Assembly (NCBI RefSeq): GCF_900176365.1
Contig: NZ_FWXY01000020.1
Location: 1 to 64,000, forward strand
Length of the DNA: 64,000 nucleotides
Origin: Desulfocicer vacuolatum DSM 3385
GTDB lineage: Bacteria; Desulfobacterota; Desulfobacteria; Desulfobacterales; Desulfobacteraceae
Reading direction: 5' to 3'
Shown: positions 42,795 through 51,367 of the stretch, one piece after another
Layout: each line of letters starts with the position of its first letter
Position numbering within the stretch: the first letter of the stretch is position 1
Notes under the pieces: generated by a model
What the model saw: only the letters and a program-made list of their open reading frames with translations
The model's database searches: none
Told to the model about the DNA's origin: nothing
Program-made: the position numbers and the translations under genes

Positions 42795-44369
42795 ATGAAA
42801 AAAGGCCTGTCAACCCCGTTGGTGTTGTTATCAGGCCTTTTTACGTCTCAGGTGGGATTCATGCTCCTGGTTTATACATCCAATCATGAAATTCTGGCCG
42901 CGCTAAAAGAGATTCATGGAACAAAATCGGCATATTTGACCATTCCCGCAGGCAATGTTGTCACCGGCCTTGGACAATTATCAACTGCCTTTAATGGGGG
43001 GCTTTTTTTCACATTCACTTTGGGGACCGGATTGAGCGTCACCGCCTTTTTATTTGGGTGGGTGTGGCACCATCTTTTGGGTCGTAATAAAAAGATCTTG
43101 CCCATTGCCATCCTCTGCTGGGTGGGGGGTGTTGCCATGGTTAATTATAACGGCCCCCAGTTCATCATCAGTGCTACGTTGCTGTTGACGCCGTTTGTGG
43201 TTTTCTTTTTCACCGTATTTCCTCATCCCTCCGGCTGTGCACGTTTGTCCCGGTTTTATCTATGGTTTCACATTCTATTGATATTTTTTTCAGTGACTGT
43301 CGCAGGATTTCTTGGGGGTAATATCTCCTTCAGCAATTTCAGGGACACCTTTTTATTGTCCAATCCTGCAGGGATAATGATCAATGATTTTTATTACAGA
43401 TATACCCTCCACGCGGCCCGGGTATTTAAACCCCTTGGAAAGAGGAATGTGAATACCTGTTTCATTGATATTTCAAAGGATGATCCACTGGGGAAAAGAA
43501 TTGAAGAAATTTTGCTGAAGGCTGACTTTTTTCCGGTGCCACCGGAAAAACAGGTGGATTTGTTTGTAACAAAAAACGGGAACCACCTTTGTTTCATCCA
43601 CAGGGGGAAAAAAATACTGCAATGCAGTACTGCTGCTTTTGTAAGAAGTCCATCTGCTTGGTTAAAACAGTTTTCATTAAGAACAGATAACCATCTTCTA
43701 TTTCGTCAACTGATCTATTTTTCTCTGGTGGCGGGATTGCCCCTTTGGGGGTATATCTTTTTGTGTGTTTTGCTACAGACATTTTTGGATAAAATTGGAT
43801 GGTCTGGAAACAGAACAAGAATGGGAGTCTCTGTATTTGTTCTATCTGTTATCATGGTGGTGGTTGGTATTTTATCATACATGTCAAAAATTTCACCCCA
43901 TACGGCTCAAAACCCTGTCCAATCACTTGTTGGAAGGAATCGCTGCGCTCACCTTCCAACCAAAAGTTACAACAGACACGCTTCGCATGCTGATGAATTT
44001 TTGGTTGCACCCCATGTGTGTGGGCGCATTGCTGCATTGAAAATCATTTGCAGGAAGAAAATAGATCTTGTTGATGTTCAGATCCATGGGGCCTTGCTGA
44101 AAAGTTCCCATGTGGCAGAGCGGTATTGGGCGGCCCGGGCGCTTGCTTATTCCCGGGGGGAAAGGGGGAGAAAATCTCTTATATCCCTGTTGGAGGATTC
44201 CCATCCCAATGTGGTGTGCCAGGCATTATATGCCCTGGGAAAAAGAGCGGATAAAACTGTGGTTCCGGCAATTATTCATTTAATAACAACTTCAGATCAC
44301 TGGTATGTCCAGTGGTATGGCTATCGGGCACTTAAGCAACTGGAATGGAAGCAGATCGCATTGAATTAA
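42795..44369 (+). CDS. Multi-TM membrane protein with C-terminal HEAT-like repeats
   Basis: A protein of about 524 residues, or five more if a GTG at 42780 is used. There are several TM helices in the first 210 residues (LVLLSGLFTSQVGFMLLVY; AFLFGWVWHHLL) and another pair near 310-365. The C-terminal 130 residues contain HEAT-like motifs (ERYWAARALAYSRGERGRKS; SHPNVVCQALYALGKRADKT). I do not recognise the membrane part. It lies between the tailed esterase and the CPBP protease and overlaps the latter by 25 bp, so it is probably an accessory of the same sorting system. Confidence 0.7.
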   Translation: MKKGLSTPLVLLSGLFTSQVGFMLLVYTSNHEILAALKEIHGTKSAYLTIPAGNVVTGLGQLSTAFNGGLFFTFTLGTGLSVTAFLFGWVWHHLLGRNKKILPIAILCWVGGVAMVNYNGPQFIISATLLLTPFVVFFFTVFPHPSGCARLSRFYLWFHILLIFFSVTVAGFLGGNISFSNFRDTFLLSNPAGIMINDFYYRYTLHAARVFKPLGKRNVNTCFIDISKDDPLGKRIEEILLKADFFPVPPEKQVDLFVTKNGNHLCFIHRGKKILQCSTAAFVRSPSAWLKQFSLRTDNHLLFRQLIYFSLVAGLPLWGYIFLCVLLQTFLDKIGWSGNRTRMGVSVFVLSVIMVVVGILSYMSKISPHTAQNPVQSLVGRNRCAHLPTKSYNRHASHADEFLVAPHVCGRIAALKIICRKKIDLVDVQIHGALLKSSHVAERYWAARALAYSRGERGRKSLISLLEDSHPNVVCQALYALGKRADKTVVPAIIHLITTSDHWYVQWYGYRALKQLEWKQIALN

Positions 44370-44995
44370 AGACTGTGCTTATGAGTGTTGTCACCATTAT
44401 GGTGCTGGAATCCGGTGGGGCAACCCTCCTGTCTTTATTTTTTCAGATTCCAGAGCTTGTGATGTTGACGCTCCTTCGCGTTCTTGAAATCACTTGTCTT
44501 CTTGCGATTGTCCATGGTTTTGGACAGGGACTTTTGTGTGTGGGCCTGGCCGGAGAGCAGTTGATGGGAGGCCTACTCCAGGGGGCTTGGTGGTCGCTGA
44601 TATTTGGTTTTGTTGCATTGGCAGGGGCTGTTCTGCTATTGATCATGGGACTCAATCCCCTTGTGTTGCTGCATGTCCCCTTGCCAGGAACAGTGGGGCT
44701 ACGGGTTCTTTTTCTTATCACAGGGTGCCTTATCGGACCCCTGGCTGAAGAGATTTTTTTTCGGGGTATTCTTTATGGATTTTTCAGGCAATGGGGTGTC
44801 TGGTTTGCCTTAAGTGCAACAACATTTTTGTTCGTTGTAATGCATTCCCCGCGTGCTGGCCTTCCTGTGCCCCAGATGGTTGGCAGTATTGTTTTTACCC
44901 TGGCATATGAAAAAAGAGGAGAGCTTGCGGCCCCTGTAATCATCCATTGCCTGGGCAATTTTGCCCTTTTGGGTATTTCACTGATTCCTGGATGA
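44345..44995 (+). CDS. CPBP-family intramembrane glutamic protease
   Basis: A 216-residue polytopic protein with all three CPBP/Abi motifs: EEIFFRG (EExxxR), FVVMHS and HCLGN (HxxxN). The family includes CAAX-processing and Cys-CTERM sorting proteases of the myxosortase and Mrt type. It starts within the HEAT membrane gene, and a second ATG 36 bases on is also possible. Co-occurrence with an esterase bearing a Cys-TM-basic tail suggests that it cleaves that tail, perhaps after lipid attachment to the Cys. The substrate link is inference. Confidence 0.85.
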   Translation: MEADRIELKTVLMSVVTIMVLESGGATLLSLFFQIPELVMLTLLRVLEITCLLAIVHGFGQGLLCVGLAGEQLMGGLLQGAWWSLIFGFVALAGAVLLLIMGLNPLVLLHVPLPGTVGLRVLFLITGCLIGPLAEEIFFRGILYGFFRQWGVWFALSATTFLFVVMHSPRAGLPVPQMVGSIVFTLAYEKRGELAAPVIIHCLGNFALLGISLIPG

Positions 44996-45139
44996 AAAAT
45001 GTTTCAATATGATGCTCATCAATGGTGATAGCATTATAAAGCGGTTCAAGCAGTATACATAAGTCAGAGCAGGGAATTTTAACTTTTTGGCAAGGCATCC
45101 TTTTTTTGAATTTTGGATGGGGAAGTGCCAGGGGCATAC

Positions 45140-46030
45140 TCAGATTTTATTTATGTTAAAAAATTGAGCCCCATTGTGCCAGCAGATTTTTTCCAAGGAG
45201 TTCTGTGAAAGTTCGGCCTTCTGAATCACTTTAAGCTCTCTATCCCAGGCATAGGGAATGTTGGGGAAATCAGATCCATACATGATTCTGTCAGATCTGT
45301 ATTGGTTGAGGGGCACGCTTTCGTAAATGGGAAAGTAGTCTGTGATGGTCATGGCCGTATCCAGCCAGAGATTGTCATATTTTTCGATCAGATTTTTGTA
45401 GGCCAATATTTCATCAAATCCCAGGTGGGGAACACATATTTTAAGATCAGGGAAATTTTTTATGACTGTCTCCAGCTTGTCAACACTGCACAATACATAG
45501 GGATCGCACTTGTAGGCCGGACTTTTGGGTTCTCTGCTGACATGCATGACCATTGGTTTGTCATGTTTCTGACAGCACTCATACAATTTATTCATCTCAG
45601 GGCTGTTCATTTCAAAACATTGTACATGGGCATGGAGTTTTACCCCTTTAAGCCCAAGGTCAAAGGCTTGTTCCAGAATGATTTCTGCCTCATCCTCGCC
45701 GGGAAACACCGTGGCAAGGCCGGTGATTTTTCCTGAAAATTCCCGGCATTTTTCAGCCATGTATCGGTTTAAAAATCTTGCCATGCCCGGTTTGTGAGCA
45801 TATTGCATGGCTACAATGTGATTGATCCCCCGGGAGAGTAAGAATTCAAGCAGATCAGAGCTGGTCATCTGGTATCTGATGCGCCATGCATGGACGTCAA
45901 ACCATTGCCACACCGCCTGGAAAATCTGCCCCGGGAAAATATGTACATGGGTGTCCATCACAGGTAAAAGCTTTGTGGGAACACCGTCACCCTCTTTATC
46001 ATCCATCACAGGTAAACTTGTATTGAGCAT
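45140..46030 (-). CDS. Amidohydrolase-superfamily (TIM-barrel) metal-dependent hydrolase
   Basis: A 296-residue protein of the amidohydro_2 group. The metal-binding HxH is in MDTHVHIFPG near residue 26, VMHVSREP and CVPHLGFDE supply the later His residues, and YGSDFPNIPYAW carries the conserved Asp. Members include uronate or aromatic-acid decarboxylases and lactonases; the substrate cannot be assigned. It stands alone between the CPBP operon and fumC. Confidence 0.8.
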   Translation of the reverse strand: MLNTSLPVMDDKEGDGVPTKLLPVMDTHVHIFPGQIFQAVWQWFDVHAWRIRYQMTSSDLLEFLLSRGINHIVAMQYAHKPGMARFLNRYMAEKCREFSGKITGLATVFPGEDEAEIILEQAFDLGLKGVKLHAHVQCFEMNSPEMNKLYECCQKHDKPMVMHVSREPKSPAYKCDPYVLCSVDKLETVIKNFPDLKICVPHLGFDEILAYKNLIEKYDNLWLDTAMTITDYFPIYESVPLNQYRSDRIMYGSDFPNIPYAWDRELKVIQKAELSQNSLEKICWHNGAQFFNINKI

Positions 46031-46055
46031 CTTAACTCCGATTTAGAAAAGGGAA

Positions 46056-46160
46056 TGTAAGTTCTCAATAACCTCGGGCGGATAAAGCGTGATTACCTTT
46101 TAAACGCCGGATGTTATTCAAAAAAACTTCATGAATGCCCGAATTTATTGAGAACTTACA
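46056..46160. repeat. Palindromic element D2
   Basis: Terminal inverted repeats TGTAAGTTCTCAATAA and TTATTGAGAACTTACA, with CGGGC/GCCCG extending inwards, enclose about 60 bp. The arms share TTCTCAATAA with element D1 at 6070. It looks like a small non-autonomous element and fills a third of the 46031-46331 gap; the rest shows nothing. Confidence 0.7.
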
Positions 46161-46331
46161 AGGAAATGCTTAAAGTTGTTAGAACCATTGCATAAATTCA
46201 TTATATTTGTAAATATCAAAAATGCAAAGTTCATGAATTTTCAGGGAATTCACATGTGACCTTGCTTCACTCACAAAAAAACTTAAACATTTGTCTGGTT
46301 TGCAGGGTGTTTTTTATAAAAGGAGCAAAGA

Positions 46332-47714
46332 ATGGATTATAGAGAAGAAAAAGATACCATGGGCATGGTTCGTGTCCCAAAGAACAGTTATTATGGCGCC
46401 CAGACCCAGCGGGCCGTGGATAACTTTCCCATAAGCGGCACGTCCCTGCCTTTGTCTTTCATTTACTCCCTTGCCCTGGTGAAAAAATGTGCAGCCCAGG
46501 TTAATGCTGCCCTTGGGGGTATAGATTCCTCCATGGGGCAGGCCATTGCTCAGGCGGCACAGGAGGTGATGGAAGGTAAATTTGATGATCAATTTGTGGT
46601 GGACGTCTTTCAGACAGGTTCCGGCACCTCCACCAACATGAACATGAACGAGGTGCTGGCCTCCCGGGCCAATGAAATTTTAACTGGACAAAGGGGCGGA
46701 AAATCTCCGGTTCATCCCAATGATCACGTCAATGCCAGCCAATCCAGCAATGATGTTATTCCAACGGTGATTCATGTGTCGGCTTTGACACAGATTTCCA
46801 CACGACTGATGCCAGCCCTCGAAGCCCTTGAACGGGCCCTGTCTGAAAAAGCCCTTGAATTCAGGACTGTGAAAAAAATTGGCAGAACCCATTTGCAGGA
46901 TGCGGTGCCCATGACCCTGGGCCAGGAATTTTCCGGGTATGCCAGGCAGATAACATTGGCCATACAGCGTCTTGGGGCGGTGAAACCAAGGTTACTGGAG
47001 CTTGCCCTGGGAGGAACCGCAGTGGGCAGTGGGTTGAATGCCCATCCTGATTTTGCCCCACGGGTAATCCAAACCATTGCCGCAAAAACCCAGCTGGAAT
47101 TTCGGGAGGCAGAAAATCATTTCCAGGCCCAGGCCACCCAGGACACTGCTGTTGAAACCAGTGGAATTTTAAAATCCATGGCTGTGGCCCTTGTGAAAAT
47201 TGCAAATGACATTCGCTGGCTGGCATCAGGCCCCCGGTGCGGGGTGGGGGAAATTAATATCCCCTCACTGCAGCCGGGTTCTTCTATTATGCCGGGAAAA
47301 GTCAATCCTGTCATTCCAGAGGCGGTGATTCAGGTGGGAGCCCAGGTAATGGGTAATGATACCACTATCATGGTGGGAGGGCAGGGCGGTAATTTTGAGT
47401 TGAATGTGATGTTGCCGGTGATTGCGCATAATCTTTTGCAATCCATTGAGCTGCTCTCTTCAGTCTCCATTCTATTTGTTGGAAAATGTGTTAACGGCAT
47501 CACCGCCAATGAAGAAAAGTGCGCCGCCTTTATTGAAAAGAGTCTGGCCCTTGTCACTGGATTGATTCCCCATATCGGGTATGACAGGGCCGCTGATATA
47601 GCGAAAAAAGCCCACAAAAGTGGAAAAACCATCCGCCAGGTGGTACTGGAAAATAATATTTTGCCAGAGGCGATACTCAATGGTATTGCCGAATTTAATC
47701 CAGGGAGGATGTGA
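46332..47714 (+). CDS. fumC: Class II fumarate hydratase
   Basis: A 460-residue member of the fumarase/aspartase superfamily. The signature GSSIMPGKVNP lies near residue 315, GSGTSTNMNMNEV near 96-108, and HPNDHVNASQSSNDVIPT near 133-150. SSND favours fumarase over aspartase, which usually has STND, so FumC is preferred, with aspartate ammonia-lyase a weaker alternative. It hydrates fumarate to malate in the TCA cycle. An AAAAGGAG site precedes the ATG. Confidence 0.85.
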   Translation: MDYREEKDTMGMVRVPKNSYYGAQTQRAVDNFPISGTSLPLSFIYSLALVKKCAAQVNAALGGIDSSMGQAIAQAAQEVMEGKFDDQFVVDVFQTGSGTSTNMNMNEVLASRANEILTGQRGGKSPVHPNDHVNASQSSNDVIPTVIHVSALTQISTRLMPALEALERALSEKALEFRTVKKIGRTHLQDAVPMTLGQEFSGYARQITLAIQRLGAVKPRLLELALGGTAVGSGLNAHPDFAPRVIQTIAAKTQLEFREAENHFQAQATQDTAVETSGILKSMAVALVKIANDIRWLASGPRCGVGEINIPSLQPGSSIMPGKVNPVIPEAVIQVGAQVMGNDTTIMVGGQGGNFELNVMLPVIAHNLLQSIELLSSVSILFVGKCVNGITANEEKCAAFIEKSLALVTGLIPHIGYDRAADIAKKAHKSGKTIRQVVLENNILPEAILNGIAEFNPGRM

Positions 47715-47789
47715 ACAGGACCAGCCACAAAGGAACATGAAAAAATGTTAGGCTTTCCTACTCTTTCATGCAAAACAGGCATCCCTGTC

Positions 47790-47905
47790 GGCAGCCCCCC
47801 CCCCGACGGACAATGTGTCCGGCCCGGAATCGTAGACGGCTCAATTGGCCGGTTCCTATTTCCCATCGGGGGGAGCTGCCTTAGGTAAACTTGGAGGCTA
47901 CCTTG
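47790..47905. repeat. Repeat family A, copy A3
   Basis: CCCCCGACGGACAATGTGTC, core GGAATCGTAGACGGCTCAAT, then CCGGTTCC and CCCATCGGGG. It is a more diverged copy with a conserved core, between the convergent fumC and glutamate synthase-like genes, where it could act as a bidirectional terminator structure. Confidence 0.8.
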
Positions 47906-47921
47906 TTAACTCAATGGGATG

Positions 47922-49580
47922 TCATGAATTAAGAATTTTCTTTGCACTTTCATCGTTGACATCTGAACAGTGGGGAACACCTGTTTCCCTTGCTGTTTCT
48001 CTATTTCCAGAGAAAATTTCCTGTCGGGTAATCTGATTCATGGAAAATTTTCTGGCACCGGCCATGAGCTGCTGCAACCCGCACCCGAGTTTGTCTGCAA
48101 GGGTGAAAAAGGCAATGGCGCTGTAAGGAATGTTTTTCATCTCATCTTTGCCCACTATTTTTTCCAGATCATGGTATCCGGCAAAGATTTCATCCACGGT
48201 TTTTCCTTCCTGGAGCACTGTTCTGGGAAGCTCGTTCCAATTTCCGCTCACCGCGGCCCTTCTTTCTGGATTCAAGGCGCCTTCAATGTTGGCACCAAGG
48301 AATCCCGGTATCATAACTGCCCGGCCCATGCAGATCAGTTTGGTGTAGGGAGCACCAAGTGCAAGGGCTTTAAAAATATGATCTTCCAGGGCAAAACCAC
48401 CGGCAAAGGACATGTCCACCACGCTTTTTCCCTTGGCCGAAAGAAGGTTTGCATATTCATGGGCCTTTGCGTGGAGATTAATGGAGGGAACCCCCCAGCT
48501 TTGCATCATATTCCATGGGCTCATTCCTGTGCCGCCGCCGGAACCGTCAATGGTGAGAAGGTCAAGATTGGCATCTGTGGAGAATTTAATGGCCATGGCA
48601 AGTTCTTCCATGCCGTAGGACCCTGTTTTTAAGGTTATTCTTTCAAATCCGAGGTTACGCAGATATTCCACGCTGTTCATGAAATCTTCCTGGACTTTAT
48701 CCACACTGTCCAGATCGGTGCTGCCCAATCTGCTGTGGCGGGCAAATGATTTTATGGCACCTTGTTCAAATCCCTTTTGCACTTCGGCCAATGAAGGATC
48801 AGGATCCACCACATAGCCCCTTTCTTTCAGAAAAAGTGCGTAGTCCAGGCTTTTTACCTGGATTTCTCCACCAATATTTTTTGCGCCTTGACCCCATTTG
48901 AGCTCAATAATGCATTTATCGCCATATTTGTCCACGACATATTCTGCAACACCGTTGCGGGTGTCTTCAACATTCAATTGAACAATAATGGCACCATATC
49001 CGTCATAATATCTGAGATAGGTGTCTATTCTACGATCCAGCTCCGGTGCGCTTTTAATTTTCCCTTTTTTTTCAGTGCCGGAATTAATCTGTGAATTTCT
49101 GTCAACACCCACCACATTTTCGCCAATGACAACGGGGATACCGATCAATGCACCGCCTATGGCAAATCCGTCCCAGTATTTTTCAGCAATAAAGGTTGAT
49201 CCCATGGCGCCGGTCATTATGGGCATACGTACTTTGGTTTTTTTTGTTTTACCAAATTCTGTTTCCAGGCTGACGTTGGGGAAAATGCTGTCGTCTGGAT
49301 CTGTGGTGAGATTTCCCGGCAGGCCATGGGCACCATAAGCATATCCCTGAATTCTCAAAGAGTTGTAGGAAACCCCCACATGTGTTGTATTGTTTCCTCC
49401 GGCAGTGACCAGGCCAAAGCTTCTGGGGTAAAGCAGTTTTCTTCCCACCATGCTTGAAAGCCAGGTTTCGCATTTTCCTTTACAATCGGCTCGGCATAAG
49501 GTGCACAGGCTTGATTCAGCTGCATTACCGCGGTTACTTGTGCCTAACACATCATTTGCCTTTGAAAATCGCATATCCAT
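47922..49580 (-). CDS. FMN-binding glutamate synthase-family protein
   Basis: A 552-residue protein corresponding to the FMN/synthase domain of glutamate synthase without the amidotransferase domain. IDGSGGGTGMSPWNMMQ is the FMN phosphate loop, then FAGGFALEDHIFKALALGA. The N-terminus has a Cys cluster (CTLCRADCKGKC, about 26-37) that could bind an iron-sulfur cluster. The usual GltB 3Fe-4S cysteines after the FMN site are not seen. The reaction may be glutamate synthesis with an external ammonia donor or electron carrier. The leader contains a terminator hairpin and a B repeat. Confidence 0.8.
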   Translation of the reverse strand: MDMRFSKANDVLGTSNRGNAAESSLCTLCRADCKGKCETWLSSMVGRKLLYPRSFGLVTAGGNNTTHVGVSYNSLRIQGYAYGAHGLPGNLTTDPDDSIFPNVSLETEFGKTKKTKVRMPIMTGAMGSTFIAEKYWDGFAIGGALIGIPVVIGENVVGVDRNSQINSGTEKKGKIKSAPELDRRIDTYLRYYDGYGAIIVQLNVEDTRNGVAEYVVDKYGDKCIIELKWGQGAKNIGGEIQVKSLDYALFLKERGYVVDPDPSLAEVQKGFEQGAIKSFARHSRLGSTDLDSVDKVQEDFMNSVEYLRNLGFERITLKTGSYGMEELAMAIKFSTDANLDLLTIDGSGGGTGMSPWNMMQSWGVPSINLHAKAHEYANLLSAKGKSVVDMSFAGGFALEDHIFKALALGAPYTKLICMGRAVMIPGFLGANIEGALNPERRAAVSGNWNELPRTVLQEGKTVDEIFAGYHDLEKIVGKDEMKNIPYSAIAFFTLADKLGCGLQQLMAGARKFSMNQITRQEIFSGNRETARETGVPHCSDVNDESAKKILNS

Positions 49581-49627
49581 GTTTAAGTATCCTTTGGTTT
49601 GTGGGTTGGTGTTTCAGTTTGTTTTTT

Positions 49628-49725
49628 TATATGAAATACTCCGCAAAACAGGGGTGTATTTCAAGCTTTGTTGTGGGCAGAGCGAGATCAAGATTAAGGT
49701 CTGCCCGTGGCAGTTTTGCGGGCTT
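49628..49725 (-). repeat. Repeat family B unit (minus orientation)
   Basis: ATGAAATACTCCGCAAAACA and GTGTATTTC, then CTTTGTTGTGGGCAGAGC and GGTCTGCCCGTGGCAG. It lies in the leader of the glutamate synthase-like gene between its attenuator-like hairpin and the start codon. Confidence 0.75.
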
Positions 49726-49739
49726 AAAGGGACTTTAAA

Positions 49740-49787
49740 AAACAAAACGGCGTCTTTCCAGATTAAACCCGGAAAAAGACGCCGTTG
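49740..49787 (-). terminator. Intrinsic terminator (possible attenuator) in leader of the glutamate synthase-like gene
   Basis: On the minus strand AACGGCGTCTTT and AAAGACGCCGTT form a perfect 12-bp stem followed by TTGTTTTTT. It lies about 60 nt downstream of a strong minus-strand promoter and 160 nt before the coding region, so transcripts would end early unless read-through is allowed. Confidence 0.75.
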
Positions 49788-49850
49788 TCATTTAATTGTA
49801 TCTTAAGTTATAGCACTCCATTGTACTTTACAACTTAATTTATTTAAAAA

Positions 49851-49879
49851 AGAATACCTTTAATTATTTTTCATGTCAA
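49851..49879 (-). promoter_or_regulatory. Strong sigma70 promoter for the glutamate synthase-like gene
   Basis: On the minus strand TTGACA (49874-49879), a 17-base spacer and TATTCT (49851-49856). The predicted start is near 49844. The leader also contains the small inverted repeat TTAAGTT/AACTTAA before the terminator. The rest of 49880-50220 has an inverted repeat at 50019-50088 and no gene. Confidence 0.65.
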
Positions 49880-50018
49880 TAGAAAATATAACATTAATGT
49901 ATTTCATGCTTTTTTGTTAAAGTAACTGTTTTCTGGGAGTGTGTTTTACAAAAATGTTAAATATAAATTAAATATTCGTCATTGACTATTTATTGTGTGC
50001 CTGAGTCTGTAAGTCCGG

Positions 50019-50088
50019 GGCACCATATTTGAGTTTTAATTCTCGCAGAAAAAGGCGTATGGGATTCTTTGAACTCAAATTTGTGCCA
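50019..50088. repeat. Inverted repeat, unassigned
   Basis: GGCACCATATTTGAGTT and AACTCAAATTTGTGCC form imperfect arms around about 37 bp. No second copy was noticed in the window. It lies upstream of the PNPOx-like gene. Confidence 0.55.
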
Positions 50089-50220
50089 GTGCGGTTTGGT
50101 GCCATCTGTATCTATTAATTATCTTTGATCTGGTTCTTTTAAAGGTGGTAATTGTGATTTATAATCCATTTCTATGGTGCAATATTAAATATATAATTTT
50201 ATAAAAAAAGGAAAGGTCTT

Positions 50221-50685
50221 ATGTTCCGAGAAATGAGAAGAAAAGAAAAAACAATGTCAAAAGAATCAGTTGCCGCACTTTTAAATTTGGCAGAAGAAGG
50301 CGTGCTGGCCACCACAGGGCAGGATAATTATCCCTATGCTGTGCCGTTGAATTATGCATATCATGCTGGTGCTATTTATTTTCATTGCGCAGAGACAGGA
50401 CAGAAACTTGATAATATAGAAAACAACAATAACGTCTCTTTTTGTGTGATTAAGGACACAAAAATAATTCCAGATGATTTCAGTACGAAATTTAAAAGTG
50501 TTGTTTTGTTTGGTAAAGCACAAGAACTTTTTGATAATAAAAAAGAGCAGGGGCTTATTTTGTTGCTTGAAAAATATTCCAGTGATTATTTGGAAGCTGG
50601 TAAAAAATATATTAAAAATGCAATGGATAAAACCCGGGTATTTAAAATTGAGATTGAACATATGACCGGTAAAGAAACAATTTGA
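50221..50685 (+). CDS. Pyridoxamine 5'-phosphate oxidase-like FMN-binding protein
   Basis: A 154-residue split-barrel flavoprotein. EGVLATTGQDNYPYAVPLNY and AIYFHCAETGQKLDNI are characteristic of the NimA/PNPOx-like group, including the conserved His in FHCA near residue 60. These proteins bind FMN, F420 or heme, and some reduce nitroimidazoles. The adjacent remnant of a MocR-type regulator suggests this gene was once under PLP-linked control, a pairing often seen in bacteria. AAAGGAAAGG precedes the ATG. Confidence 0.82.
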   Translation: MFREMRRKEKTMSKESVAALLNLAEEGVLATTGQDNYPYAVPLNYAYHAGAIYFHCAETGQKLDNIENNNNVSFCVIKDTKIIPDDFSTKFKSVVLFGKAQELFDNKKEQGLILLLEKYSSDYLEAGKKYIKNAMDKTRVFKIEIEHMTGKETI

Positions 50686-50701
50686 AGTTGTTTTGTTAAA
50701 G

Positions 50702-50832
50702 TGTTATGCCGCCCACTCCGATGGGCAATGGTCCCGGCCCGGAACTGTAGACAAAGCTCGACGGGCCGGTTCCTATTATCCCTTGGGGGGAGACTCTGCT
50801 GAGGTTGCCCGGAGGTTGTATTCTCTAATAAA
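50702..50832. repeat. Repeat family A, copy A4
   Basis: CCGATGGGCAATGGTCCCGG, core GGAACTGTAGACAAAGCTCG, then GGCCGGTTCCTATTATCCC. It sits directly 3' of the PNPOx-like gene. An apparent 79-residue ORF across it is only translated repeat. Confidence 0.8.
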
Positions 50833-50863
50833 GAAACGTCATCCTTCAGTTACCCCAATGATA

Positions 50864-50923
50864 CTTTACAGTTTTAAAAAAACGAGCACCGGAAAATGGG
50901 CAATTGACTGTAAAAGTGTAAAG
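50864..50923. repeat. Repeat family C, copy C3
   Basis: CTTTACAGTTTTA and TAAAAGTGTAAAG flank the central AAAATGGGCAAT, followed by AGGAATGAAAGATGCC. It stands next to A4 in the 308-bp gap before the regulator remnant. Confidence 0.7.
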
Positions 50924-50993
50924 CAGGAATGAAAGATGCCAAAGAACGTTAAAATTAAAGGGTAAAGTCATTCTGTTCTCATAAGATGCTGAT

Positions 50994-51356
50994 ATGATAA
51001 TTTTAAATGAAAAATTTAAAAGTCCGTTGTACCTTCAGATATACCGACAGTTTAGAGAAAAAATTATTTCCGGGCAATTTCCCGAAGCGTCAAAAAAAGT
51101 CATGGGAAAAGAAGTCATGATCCATGGCATCAATGCCGGGTTGCATATTACTCTGGAGTTTAAAGACAAGGTATCTGAAATCGACTTGATTCAAAAGGCA
51201 AAAAATCATGGGATTGCTGTTTATCCTGTGTCCAAGTGCTGGATTCGGAAACATCGATATGAGAAGGAGATGATCTTATTGGGTTACAGCGGAATGGATG
51301 AAAGGGATATTATAGACGGAGTTAAACTTCTGAATAAAGCATGGTTTGGTGGATAA
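50994..51356 (+). pseudogene. MocR/PdxR-type GntR regulator with a large in-frame internal deletion
   Basis: The 120-residue frame begins like a GntR winged helix (SPLYLQIYRQFREKIISGQF, residues 10-29). At about residue 36 it jumps to the C-terminus of an aminotransferase-like domain (GINAGLHITLEFKDK, ending DIIDGVKLLNKAWF). MocR/PdxR regulators are about 450-500 residues with these two ends separated by roughly 350 residues, including the PLP Lys, all of which are missing. Most of the DNA-binding domain is lost too. The frame is still open, so the product may be made but cannot be a normal regulator. It lies 308 bp after the PNPOx-like gene, its probable former target. Confidence 0.8.
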
Positions 51357-51367
51357 CTGTTATTCAT

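Noticed and set aside
47330-47866. 178-residue minus-strand ORF
   Set aside because: It is antisense to fumC, and its N-terminus is translated repeat A3 (a similar start MGNRNR occurs over A2).
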